From Panulirus ornatus (lineage: Eukaryota > Arthropoda > Malacostraca > Decapoda > Palinuridae), in assembly GCF_036320965.1 (NCBI RefSeq), contig NC_092235.1:26759476-26823475 (forward strand): a DNA stretch of 64,000 nt, written 5' to 3'. A program made the position numbers and the translations under genes. Shown here one piece after another: positions 23,900 to 35,800 of the stretch (positions within the stretch are counted from its first letter, which is position 1; each line of letters starts with the position of its first letter). The notes under the pieces are model-generated. The model saw nothing but the letters and a program-made list of their open reading frames with translations, was not told the origin of the DNA and did no database searches.

Positions 23900-26800
23900 A
23901 TGGCGTCGGGTAGCGAGAAGCTGCGGTATCCACGAGGAATCTTTTTCATCTTGGCGGGCTACCTCCTCGAGCGCTTCGTCTACTACGGGCTCTTCGGCGG
24001 CGCCGTCCTCTACATGCAGCGGATGCTGGGCTTCACCGCCGCCTCCGCCAAGACCACTAAAGCCGTGATGGAAGGGCTTATATACCTCGCTCCCATAGCC
24101 GGGGCCGCCCTGGCAGATACCTACCTTGGCAAGGTGAGTGTAAAGGCTACGCTACCAGGGCAGGTGTAGGGCTACACTACCAGGGCAGGTGTAGGGCTCG
24201 CTACCAGGGCAGGTGTAGGGCTACACTACCAGGGCAGGTGTAGGGCTACACTACCAGGGCAGGTGTAGGGCTCGCTACCAGGGCAGGTGTAGGGCTACAC
24301 TACCAGGGCAGGTGTAGGGCTACACTACCAGGGCAGGTGTAGGGCTACACTACCAGGGCAGGTGTAGGGCTACACTACCAGGGCAGGTGTAGGGCTACAC
24401 TACCAGGGCAGGTGTAGGGCTACACTACCAGGGCAGGTGTATAAATGCCATGTGACAATACACTTTGCCTCTTGCAGACTCGGACGGTGTTCTTCATGTG
24501 TTGTGGGTACACTGTGGGTGCTGCCGTCTACATGCTGTCCTCCCTGACGCCCATCATGGCTACCGTCACGGCCGCCAAGTTCACCGGCATTTTAGGCCTC
24601 CTGGTCCTAGGCCTCTGCGCTGGGTTAATGAAAGCCGCGTATTCTTCGCTTGGAGCCGACCAGTTCAAGATTCCCGAACAGCGCCACCAACAGGAGAGGT
24701 GAGGAAGGTTACCAGAAGGAACTAGAAAACGATGAAGATGAACAAGTCAAAGAAATAAGTACCTAAATAGACATGGATTAAACTTTCAACATTTTTGTAG
24801 GCTTCCCAAGCCCCCATAGGTAGCAAGAGGGTTAGGATGTGGCGAAGAGGCGTGAGGAATGTACCAGGCTTTTGATGCCCTATTTCTGAAGGGATAGACT
24901 CGCTATCTTGAGTATAGATATACGAAGCCGCAAAACTAAGTCTCTTGAGCACGACCATATGACCTTTGAACACGATGGGACGACCCTTGGCTATGGCGTC
25001 CTGGCGTTTGAACCTGACAGTTAAGTATCAGGGTGACCTTTAAAGGTCGATGGTTGTACCGGTGAGAGCAAGGGTCGTACAGTCGTGTTGAAGACATGTT
25101 CAAGGGGGTAATGTTATTCTGCTACACCCTCTCCTGCTGCAGGTTCTTCTACGCCTTCTACTGGATGATCAACGCTGGGGCGTTCTTGGGCATGTTCATG
25201 ACAGCGCAGCTCAGAAGCTCCGTCCAATGCTTCGGCGACGACTGCTACTTCCTCCCCTACATCATCCTGGTCGGGTCCATGGTCGTCTCCACTGTCATCT
25301 TTGCTGCCGGTGAGAGCGTCTTATAACCTCCTGCTGCAGGCATGCGTCTTGTAATAACCTCTTGGTCGGTTCTGGTAACCTTAGGTCATTTCTGGTAGCA
25401 TCTGGTACTTGTGAAGACTAGGGATACCCATCTGGTTAGCCCTGTCTCTCTCTAGCTAACTTAATAGTCACGTTGAGCAGTTCTTGGTATATTCCAGGGG
25501 CCTGTAAGAACCTTCTGGTAGCCTATGATCAATTCTTGTCGACCGCATGTTTAATGAAGTCGTCTTTTCAGCTCGGGTAGACTTTCGTAATCTTTCAGAT
25601 GTTTATCATATCCTAAAATCACTTCTGGGTGAAGCTGGGTTCCCTTTCTTCTCCCTTCGGTAACCCCCAGCGTCAAGTACTGTATTGAGGTGAGGGTCAT
25701 TTCTATAAATGTAGATTGGTTTATAACTCCATTCATCATAACCCTTTATATTTTGTGACCTTTAGTATTTAAGAGCAAACGGAAAGAGGCTTTTTTTTTC
25801 CAGAGTCTAGGAATCCTTCCAGATTAATCGTACGATGCTGACTTGACTCCAGTGTTCTTAGGACATAAGGAACTGCAGAGGTGCGCTCTCACCCATACGA
25901 GGCAGCTCCTGTTTTCACACAGTCTGCGTTAGTCATATATTTTCCCAATTTAGGTTTAATTTCTTCGATGTTAACGTTCTTTTAGCTTGGCCAATCGTTC
26001 CATTCGTCTTCTACTAAGCCAGTTTCACCTGTTTCTTAACTGAACCTAATTTCTTGTCTAGACCAACCATCAAGGTCTTGGGAAGGTTGTTCACTCATAC
26101 TGGTGTTCTGTGTTGATAGGTCGGTCACGGTACGTAGAGGCGCCCCCAGACGCCATGCTGATCAATTCCTTCCGCTGCATCTACCACGCCATTCGAAAGT
26201 CGTACCGATCCGACCGCAAGCCCGTGGACCACTGGCTAGACCGTGCGGACGATCAGTTCGACGCTCAGCTTCTGAAGGATGTGAAAGTGACATTGCGCGT
26301 CCTCTTGTTGTTCTGCACTTACCCGCTCTTCTGGGCGCTCTTCTACCAGACCTCAACTGGCATGATCTTCCAGGCTAAGCGTCTGGATGGCCTTGTCGGC
26401 AGCTACCGCATCCCTCCGGAGATGTCGTCGACCGTCAACCCATTCCTTATCCTGACGCTCATCCCGCTTTTCGACCTGGTGATCTACCCACTGTGCAACC
26501 ACTTCGGCATCCTCAAGAAGACCACCACCCGGATGATCACGGGCATGTGCTTTGCTATGTGCGCCTTCGTGCTGTACGCTCTCCTCAACATGCAAGTGGA
26601 GCAGACGTTCATTCCAGCCAGCCATGCGCGCCTCCACGTCTACAACGCCCTCCCCTGCCAGGTCACCGTCCAGATCCCTAAGGTTACTGCAGAACAGGTG
26701 AAGGTGGAGAATGGAGGCCAGGTGGCTCTGTCCAGCTTCACCGTCACAGGTGAGGAGGTGGAGGTTCAGGTGACGGGCCCCTGCCTCACAGTGGACATGA

Positions 26801-28021
26801 GCAAGGTGAGGGTCTCCACACTGGGCGGTCATGAGACCACCTTCCTCATTACCCCAGAGGGGGCCTTTCTCCTACCACCCACACTCGAGTACATCAAAGA
26901 TGAAGACGCAGAAGCCAAGGTGAGTTGCGATTGTCCCATCACAACCCGTTGTAGTTGGACAGATTTTGTTCTCTTACAATAACTCACGTCGCCTTGCCTT
27001 AAATGAGACAGGGTCAGCCTCACACAAGTTTCTTTGCTTCTTGTTAGAAAAGGATGGTATGATAGGGCAGGATATTCCACCCCACTTGATTGCCATTTAC
27101 CCTAGAAAAGTAGTTTTCGAAATCATGAGAAAAAACTAAACTTTATCTATAGTCCCATTGTGTAAGGTTGTAAACAAAATAAGTGGCAGGTAATTAGTGT
27201 GTAGATGAATGTTGGAATAACTGGATGTTGAAGAGAGATTGTGACTCTCACTATTACTAGTAGACGATCACTTGGTGAAGTGCTAGACCTTGGGCCATAT
27301 TAGATTATAATACACTGATGGCAGCTCTTATCTTTCGCTACAGGTGCGAGTTTTGGTGCCGGGTGGAGATGTGTCCAATGTGACACTCAAGTTCGATACC
27401 CTGGAGGAATACTTCGAAGTGGTCGAGGGCAAGACAGAGTTCAAGCGTCTGAGTCCTAAAGAGTACGTAGTGCTGGTGGCAGAGGACGAGTTAGGAGACG
27501 CCCCGATCTATCAAGATGGCGTGTACGACGTAGTCATCATCAACACAGACCTCTACCTCTTTCCCGTCACCCGTCCAGCTAACGTGCACATGCTCTGGCT
27601 CTTCCCACAGTACCTGTTCATCACCATCGGCGAGGTCCTCTTCTCGGTGTCTAGTATGGACTTTGCGTACTCCCAGGCGCCCATGGCCATGAAGTCCTTC
27701 CTGCAGGCAGCCAATCTCTTCACTATCACGGTCGGCCTCTGGCTCTTCGCCGGCCTTACCAGCCTCAACACGGTTATCGGAGCCTTCGACCACCGAGCCT
27801 CACACGAGGCCTTCCTTTACGCAGGGCTAATGGCTGCCAACATTATCATCTTCGTCCTGCTGCTACGAAAGTACTACAGTGATGTGCCGGCCACCGAGGA
27901 GGAGACGAAAGACACCAAGGCTGAGGAGGTAGAGCAGCAGAGCCAACAACAACAACAGCAGCAGCAGCAGCAGCCCTCCTCACACGACAACCCAGCCTTC
28001 GTCGACGACCACTCAGTGTAG
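23900..28021 (+). CDS. SLC15/POT-family oligopeptide transporter-like protein, five coding exons
   Basis: Coding exons are 23900-24133, 24478-24698, 25143-25309, 26120-26919 and 27344-28021. All introns are GT-AG, phases agree, and the total is 2100 nt (699 residues), the usual size for animal PepT proteins. Family marks are LERFVYYG in M1, GAALADTYLGK (the DxxxGK loop), FYAFYWMINAGAF (residues 154-166), which fits the second PTR2 signature, RVLLLF..FWALFYQ in M7 with a conserved Arg, and PQYLFITIGEVLFS with SYSQAP-like AYSQAP in M10-M11. A soluble extracellular region of about 190 residues (roughly 340-525) separates M9 and M10, as in PepT1/PepT2. The C-terminus has a polyglutamine run (675-684) and ends near NPAF. 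Members of this family import di- and tripeptides with protons across the plasma membrane. Odd: the first Glu of ExxER is Tyr21, and the M2 His of PepT1 is not seen. ATG 23900 is preferred because it follows a splice acceptor and has A at -3 and G at +4; 23867 is possible. Substrate is inferred only. Confidence 0.92.
24138..24440. repeat. 24/25-bp minisatellite filling intron 1 of the SLC15-like gene
   Basis: About 12 tandem units built on CTACCAGGGCAGGTGTAGGG come in two variants, one with GGCTACACTACC (25 bp) and one with GGCTCGCTACC (24 bp). The array starts a few bases after the donor and stops about 38 bp before the acceptor, so it is nearly the whole intron. Confidence 0.95.
24940..25080. 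repeat. Diverged copy of the GTCGTACC/GTGCTCAA dispersed repeat
   Basis: In intron 2 of the SLC15-like gene, GAGCACGACCATATGACCTT, GAACACGATGGGACGACCCT and AAGGTCGATGGTTGTACC resemble units of the 13190-13630 array on either strand. Confidence 0.5.
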
Positions 28022-28724
28022 ACGGCTCGTAGACATCCCCTGCCTGGGGTTGTGGGCCAATCTTATGAACATCGTATATATTTGTGAATAACGACGATTC
28101 CACTGGTTCCAACACATGGCTCTCCAAATGCAAGGATGTCCTCCCAGGAGCTGGGTGGGCGTTGCATGTTAACCAGCGGTATTGTACATTGTGACGTGAG
28201 ATTATTCTGATGTAGGTAACCACAAAGATTCCTCTCAGCATAGTAACTATCGTCCTGGCGTCTACGCCACAGGTAGATGAGTGGTTGACAGCCTTTCCTC
28301 ACCTTTTGTGTTATACAGCAAATCGTCGCTTATTTTCCTATATATGTGATAATGTCGTTAGGGATCGCTGGTGTGAATATTGTGATGATTATTTATCCTT
28401 GATACATAATATTGTCATTTTGAATACATTTTATGTAATCCAGGACGCCTTTTACAGGGCTCCTACACTTTCAAGACTGCCTTAAACTTTCGTCATTCAC
28501 TTACATGATACACTCAACGTTCTCAAAACATTACAGTGACTCAGGATTCTCATGCACTTGGGTGACATACTAAGCATTCCATGTTGAAAGTTGCAGCATT
28601 GTCTATAGGCCTTGACGAGCAGCACTTGATCTCTTCGGTGTACAGTAAGAGTGTAACCTATGACCTGACCTCATCGAGATGTGTATTTACCAATACAGAA
28701 GATACAATTTTGCGCGTGATCAAG
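28022..28724. other. 3' flank of SLC15-like gene
   Basis: This must include the 3' UTR. I see no AATAAA within the first 700 bases, so the polyadenylation site is not placed. No other gene is visible. Confidence 0.5.
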
Positions 28725-28772
28725 ATATTCCTATGAGTCCACGTGTTTCATTTTCCCCGTGGACTCATAGGA

Positions 28773-28776
<4 letters not shown>
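28725..28776. repeat. Perfect 19-bp hairpin of the dispersed repeat
   Basis: ATATTCCTATGAGTCCACG (28725-28743) and its exact reverse complement (28758-28776) enclose a 14-nt loop. Flanking TTGCGCGTGATCAAG matches the same repeat family at 22260-22287 and 46505-46530. A (TA)n tract (28777-28829) follows. Confidence 0.9.

Positions 28777-28829
<53 letters not shown>
28777..28829. repeat. (TA)n microsatellite
   Basis: This TA tract starts immediately after the hairpin repeat. Confidence 0.95.
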
Positions 28830-28832
<3 letters not shown>

Positions 28833-29851
28833 GTTATACGCCACTTTAATAAAGGTTTTTACTATAAACAATGTTTGATTGAATTTACCAAAAAGGGGAG
28901 AGACATTAGCTGGGGTGTCTTTTGTTTTCCAAACTATACAAACACTATCAGATCTGCAGCTATTATTTTAATACTGATATTTCTGTTAATGAATAGACTG
29001 GCACAAACCTTTTTTTGTCGTTCGTTGAATCAATTTCACGAAATGCAACAGATGAGAATTCGAACGACGGTTGAATGAGGGGTATATGTACATACTTTCT
29101 AGATATATTGCTCACAGCGGGCTAAGGTTGGCCTATTCCACAAAATGCTGGGTGAATAGTGACTATTTTAACCTCCCTAGGCAGCCGAACTCGCTCTAAG
29201 GGCCTGACTCCAGCCCGTAGTGTACATATACTCTTGGTTAGGTTGAACATGCCACCATAAACACGACTCGTATACATTGATCGTCTGGTCGTGCTCAAAC
29301 AGTTGCTATACACATCAGTCCTCGGGTTTATGGATGACGTAGATGTAAAGCATTGCATGACCATTCAACATGCACCAGAGACATACACGCCATACATGAT
29401 TTTTCTTTTCTTGTATTTTGAAAGGTTTTTGAAGTCAAATATATACAAGATAAACATTGAGAAAAAATGAGATACAAAAGTAAATGCCATTCTTATCATC
29501 GCACTTTACTCTTTATCATTAACTTATGCTCGATGATATAAAGATGAACACTGAGACAAACATATAATTATTATAAGACACATTAAAAGTTATGCATGAG
29601 TGTGGAGAATGGAAGCATTCTATATTAGAACAGTTACCGTCAAATCTTCCATTTTCTCTCTCTCTCTTGTATTTCTAGAGGGCAGCACTATAGCCATTAT
29701 ACACTCTAATACAAGAATCTGTTCAGAGTTTCACTCCTTTTTAAATTTTGACGTAGTTGCTCACCTGGAGTAACAATTCTAGAATGTGTGTGGAGGTAAA
29801 CAAACGTTGTTCCCTGTTGGCAGCCGTCGGCTGTGGTGAACGACTTTAATT
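28830..29851. other. Intergenic DNA upstream of NCBP2
   Basis: I see no gene or clear repeat. A short CT tract lies near 29655-29668. The NCBP2 promoter and 5' UTR must lie in the right part; no TATA box is evident. Confidence 0.5.
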
Positions 29852-29899
29852 ATGACCGCAAGTGTAGAGCTCAGCTCTTACAGGGACCAGCACTTTAAG
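29852..29899 (+). CDS. NCBP2: NCBP2 coding exon 1 (48 nt)
   Basis: This encodes residues 1-16 with the cap-contacting Tyr10 and ends AAG/GTTAGT in phase 0. The next exon starts with GGT TCC CGG, giving the family sequence HFK-GSR across the junction. Confidence 0.93.
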
Positions 29900-32800
29900 G
29901 TTAGTAGAGATAACCTTAGTGTACCAGAATAGCCGGTTGAAAACTAATCATGTCTTTGGGCTCGGAGATGGGGTAGACAGCTTGAGGGGAAGTTGATGTT
30001 TGAGGAAAACATTTATTTTTCTGTCATGCTTTTCCGCTTTAAGGAAAGCTTTCACACTTAACACATGTATCATCGGTGGTGATTCATGCGATGTAACTTT
30101 TCTTATAATGATATCAACCAAACAACCTTGAATTTTTGAGGACCACAGTACAACATTTCGATGTTATAGCTCAGCATTTGAACTGACCCTTAAGGTTCAA
30201 TTATAAACCAAATCGGGACCGTTCTTCTCTTGGTAATTTAATAGTTTATCTCCGTGTCCATATGAGCTTCTGATATTGAATGATTCTGTCCTACAGGACT
30301 AGTGAAGTGTTTAGTGAAGTCAGTAATAGTAGAATATGATATGGAGTTGTAACAAAGAGGTTATAGATCTTTTAACCGTCGGTTCTTTGTTTCATTCTTC
30401 TGGAATCGTTGCTTACAATAACAGTAATGGTATAATAGTGGGGATTTCACCACTAGTGATATTTTTTTGAAAGTAAAATATAACCTGATAGCAAGGAGAA
30501 TTATGAATGAGAGAGAATATTTGGTGTAAAATGACGAAGTATGGTAAGATAGTTGAATAGGTAAAAGATAACTTGTCTTTTTGTAAGCTGCAGAGGCTAT
30601 GTGGCACTTAGTAATGGCTGATTGCCCATGTTATTGGAGATGTCAGTTGTATAGCACTATGCATGATAGTGTATTATATCACTTAATAGTATTTTACCAT
30701 ACATGATGTGTGCGTTCAGAAGCCTACAAGACTGCAAGGAATGGATTGGTACGATTTCACCAACGTCCATCGACTAGCCTACAAACAAAAATGATTCCTA
30801 TGGTTCAGCTTATTGATTTAATTACAAACCCAGAATCTGTAGAATCTGAACAAAGTGCCATGTGAATAGTTTTAGCAGCTGTCTGCAGGACATCCATTTG
30901 CAAAGGATCTTTTGTGAAGTATAAGTTTTGCAGGATATTGCTTTGGGAGGTTGTAGATTTCCTTCCTGTTCATGTTATTGTTGGTGCGGAAAGACTGAAT
31001 TGAATAATGTGACAGTGATTAGCACAATTAATAATTTTCCATACATGTCAAGGAGCAGATTAGCACAATAAAAGGTCAAAATCTAATAAATTTGTAGACA
31101 TCTGAACTCACGGTAGCAATTTATTTGACACATTACAATCAAGTCATACTTACATGATGCATGGCACCATCCATTGGTTTTGTGTGAGTACTTTAATGGA
31201 CTGTACAAGCATTATTGTACCCTAAGCACCACACTAGCATTACAGAATCATTCATTATTCAAACCTGATATCTGTGTGATGCTATGTAGACATTTTCTCC
31301 TTATTTGAGTAATGTCAGTTTTAATTTTATAATCATTGACAAAAGTTAGGACACTAGCTAGTTGTTTTATATGTAGTAGAACTCTGTTCTGCTTACAGTG
31401 ATCGGTTAAGAGAATGGTTAGGGGTAGATTTAATCACCCCACATATATGTTTGGGGTGATTAATCAGTTACCATCTCATTAAAATCTCATTAAAAAATAC
31501 TGGGTGATTTTGTTTTGTAGTGTTGGTGTAGATGTAGGCTTTTGAAAATACATTACCAGTTGCAGAGGATGATGAATTGGATTATTACTTTTAATTGAAT
31601 GGTAAGTGAGGGTTATTACGTCAAGGAAAATGTTGGGTTGATTAATGTAGATGTAGGAAAAAAATATTTAAAAATCAGCAGAGACAGATTGAAAAATTCA
31701 GCCTCCCAGTGTAGTTTAAATATTCTAATATTAGAATGATCATCAGTTGGTGATCACATGGAATGTTTGCATGTGGGGAGGTTGGGCATTGTTGTGAGTG
31801 TCTGCTTGATCTGTCACCTGTTTATTTATTGACATTCATTAGTAGTTACACAAAGGGCAGTCATGAAAGTGATTGGTATGTTTTGACTAGAATTTTTCAT
31901 GTGACAATAAATGTCTGCTGCTAGAGTGGTTATATGAAGTTTTGGAAGGTTCTGCTTTTTTTTTTTGAGTGGTTCATGAACTTTAACATTAATTTTCCCT
32001 GTTAGTCATAACCCTTACTTTACCAATATCTAATATCAGAATAAAGTATATTGCTTTGAATCATATTCAGCTAGTCGTATTATATTTCCTGTAAAGCACT
32101 GCAAAACAAAATCACTCAACACCCAGAATGAGTTTCAAGCAAGGGTAAATAGATAAATCACCATTTGTGATTTTAGGAAAGAAACACAGTACCAACCTAT
32201 GAAGTCAAACCTAATATACCTTAATTAATGTAGGTGGAATGGAGTTCTTTTGACATCCAGTTTTTTATGAGAATGGCAAAAAAGAAATTGTCCAAAGGTA
32301 ATCAAATTTTGTTTTATTCCGCTAATGTCTGCTGGATATGCATCACTAAACATCATCTTCAGATGTATAAGAGTTTTTAGGTCCATTATTTACAACAAAT
32401 ACCGTAATCATCATGCTCAATTCTTCGGAGGCTGAAGGAACTATAAAAAGAATTTTCTTCCTACAGGGTTCCCGGGCAGACCAGGAGCGTCTTTTACGCT
32501 TAACTAGTACATTGTATGTTGGCAATCTTTCCTTTTACACCACTGAAGAGCAGCTCTATGAATTGTTTGGACGTGCAGGAGATGTTAAGCGTATTATTAT
32601 GGGGCTTGACAAGTTTAAGAAGACTCCTTGTGGCTTCTGTTTTGTAGAGTATTTCACCAGGTTTGTAAATGTAATTAATGGTAACAGTTGAAACTAATAT
32701 GCTGATTGTTTATTCAGTTGTAGGCCATTTAGTGTAGTTCATTACAAGGAACTCATGCAGTTGTTTCCAAAACCATCGTAAACATGTTTTACTGCTGTTG

Positions 32801-35800
32801 TATGCTTATTTTGTTTCTAGTAGTGCTTGTTATACTGTTTTTGCTGTCCACCAGAATTATCATCTCCCATTCATCGTTATCTTGAGAAATATTGGTTAGT
32901 GCTAGTCTTTGCTCATTCATCCATATTTTGTCTCTCTTCACTGGGAATGCCATAACCCACTCCTTACCCTTTAATTTCTAGTATCTGCATTTGCATTTGC
33001 TTTGTTTCTTTCAATAGCAGTTGATTTATGTGCCATACTATTTCACTTCTTTTTTAGTTCTTCTTTATAGTTGAATATTAGGGGTTGAAAGTGAGTGCTG
33101 GAACAGTAGAGATATGAGTCCATTAATTATACCTGGTAATTTAGGAGAGAGTGGTGATTGAGGGTACAGAACATCAGGTTGGGGAGAAGGAATGTGGCTT
33201 TAGAAGTGTTAGATGTTTGGATCTGATATTTCTCTGAAGAATTTGCATGAAATGCACCTATAGAAAGAGAGGGAATTGTATGTGGATTTTATGGATCAGG
33301 AGAAAGTACATGCTGGGTTAGTAGACGTGCCATATGAAAGATGTGAATATTTAGGAGGAATATGGAAAGGATGGTAGAATTTTCAATGAGAGATTTAGAT
33401 ATGTGTGTAAGTTGAAAGGGAAGAGGATGAGTGGTTCCATTTGAAAGTGGCTCTGCAACAAGGGTGTGTTATGTCACCATGGCTGTTAATTGAGAGTGAT
33501 GAGGGACATAAATGTTTGTAGGAGAGAGAGTTTGGGGTGGGGTATGTAGGGGATTGGGGGGAATAGGAGTTGAGTCTGTTACTGTTTATGGATGATACAT
33601 CCCTGGTGGTAGACTCAAGTGAGAAACTGAGGAAGTAGGTGTCTGCATTTGGGGTTTATGTCAATTAGGGTAAAGTAAAGAGGCTTATCAGGGGTGAGAG
33701 ACATGTTGGTTTGAGTGTAGATGTGAATGGAGAGAACCCGGAGGAAGTTGAGTGTGTTAGAAACCTGGAGTGGACTTGGCAGCAGATGGAAGTGTGGGAG
33801 TTTTAAGTGAATCTTGGGATTGATCAGGGGAAGAAGGTCCTGTTTGGGCAGTGATGGAATTGAAAAAAAGGAATTATGCAATTGATATTATGCTATGCTG
33901 TAGGTATGTGTTTTAATGGATGGAAATGGCAAGGACCATTAATAGAAAAGATAGAAATGATGGGATGGATGTACTATTGCATTATAGTTTACATAACATG
34001 TTTCTTTTATTATTAGAGAGGACTCTGAGACGTGTATGCGCTACATCAATGGCACTCGGTTAGACGATCGTATAGTAAGAACAGACTGGGATGCTGGCTT
34101 CATTGAAGGACGACAGTATGGTAGAGGCAAGAGTGGCGGCCAGGTATGTTTCATATTACTACAGATTTTTTTTACATTTTTGTGTGAATTGTAGCTTAGA
34201 ATTAGAAAATGTGCACATTTCCATATTAAACATATGTAACATCAAAGTTTAATTAGTTACCTAGTTTGTTATAAATCCACATATTTTTTTGGAATGGAAT
34301 ATAATTAAAGTGACTGCAGGTGGATGAGCCTTCCCTTCTTTCTGCATCAGCAGAGATGTCCCTCAAGGTTCTGTACTGCCCCTACACTTTTTCGCTTTTT
34401 TATCAGTAACTCTCCTCCACAACTAGCCAAGTGCACTCATACAGTTATGACTTAACACTGCATTCATCCACATCCTTCAGTTCTGATCCCTCTTCTCATT
34501 CTTTCTGTATCTCCTTTTGACAAGATTTACTTAGTAAACTCAGACTTGGAGTGGATATCTTGGTGGGATAAACAAAACCTAGTTAAGTTTAATACCTCCA
34601 AGACCCAGTTTCTACCCATCTCTGTATCAAAAACTCCTCACAACTGTCATCTCTCCTTTGACAGTTCTCAAATTCCACCTCTTAACTTAATGAACATATG
34701 TGCTATTACTGTAATATCCACTCTTTCTTGGAAACCCCACATTACGGAAATAGCTAGGTCTGCCTCTCAGAAACTGGGGTACTGTTTAAATTTTGAAATT
34801 TCTTTTCCTCTGAACAGTTGCTCTGTTTGTACAAAGGATTGATTTGTCATTGTATAGAATACTGCTCTTACATCTGGTGTGGTTCTAGCTCTGGATCCTT
34901 ACTTGACAGATTTGAGTCAAAAGGGATTCATCTCATAAACTCTCTCAGGCTAACTTTGAAACTTGACCTAGTAGCCTTTTGCTACAATGATAGTTCTCTT
35001 TTTTGTTCACAAGAGCTGGCTTCTTGTGTACTCCCACCACTAGCTAAACCATGCGATACTCAGCAGGCTACTACATCGCATGATTACTGTGCATATGTTG
35101 GCAACTTAGGGAGTAGATCATTTTGATGACTGTTTCTTTGCCTACTCCTTGAAGTTTTGGAATTCTCTACCTTCTCTTGACCTTTCCAGTAACTATGACC
35201 TGCAAATTCTGAAAAACAAGTTTTTCACTTCCTCCAAAATTCGTTTATACTTCCCCTTATGTTTTTCTTCCATCATCCTTTCTGAATTTCAGTTAAAGCC
35301 CAGCCTTGATGTGGACTTTTGTGTGTGGTCCTCTGATGTAGAAAAGAATAATGGTGTAAAGTAGATTTTGGATGGGTTTTGGCATATAACCTCAAGCTTA
35401 GGGCATGATTATCTTTTGAATGCAGATTGACATTTAGGTTTGGTATGAATCATCAAGCTCTACTATCAGGACATTTAATGCACATAACAGCTGCATGGTA
35501 ATTTTTTTGTTTGTATCTAATGCTTCTTCATTAAGACAGAAGTAATTGTGATTGAAAATAATTGATCAGTCTAATTTATGGTATATGATTTGATTGAAGT
35601 ATTTGAAGATGTTGCAGGATGTTTTAAATGATTTATAGTTGTCATATTAGGTTATTGCAACTAGAAATTCTGTGTTGTATTTGAGCTGAATCATAAGTTA
35701 AATTAAGTAAGATGGGAGGATTTTCAGAAAATAAAGTTTGGTGTAGCGGTTAGCATTCCTGACTGTGACACATTCACAAGCCATCCAGGGTCGAGCTCAT

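Noticed and set aside
24138..24440. CRISPR-like array
   Set aside because: The units are directly adjacent with no spacers, and the sequence is an intron of a eukaryotic gene.
28725..28776. Transcription terminator hairpin
   Set aside because: This is a eukaryotic genome, and the hairpin belongs to a repeat family also found away from gene ends.
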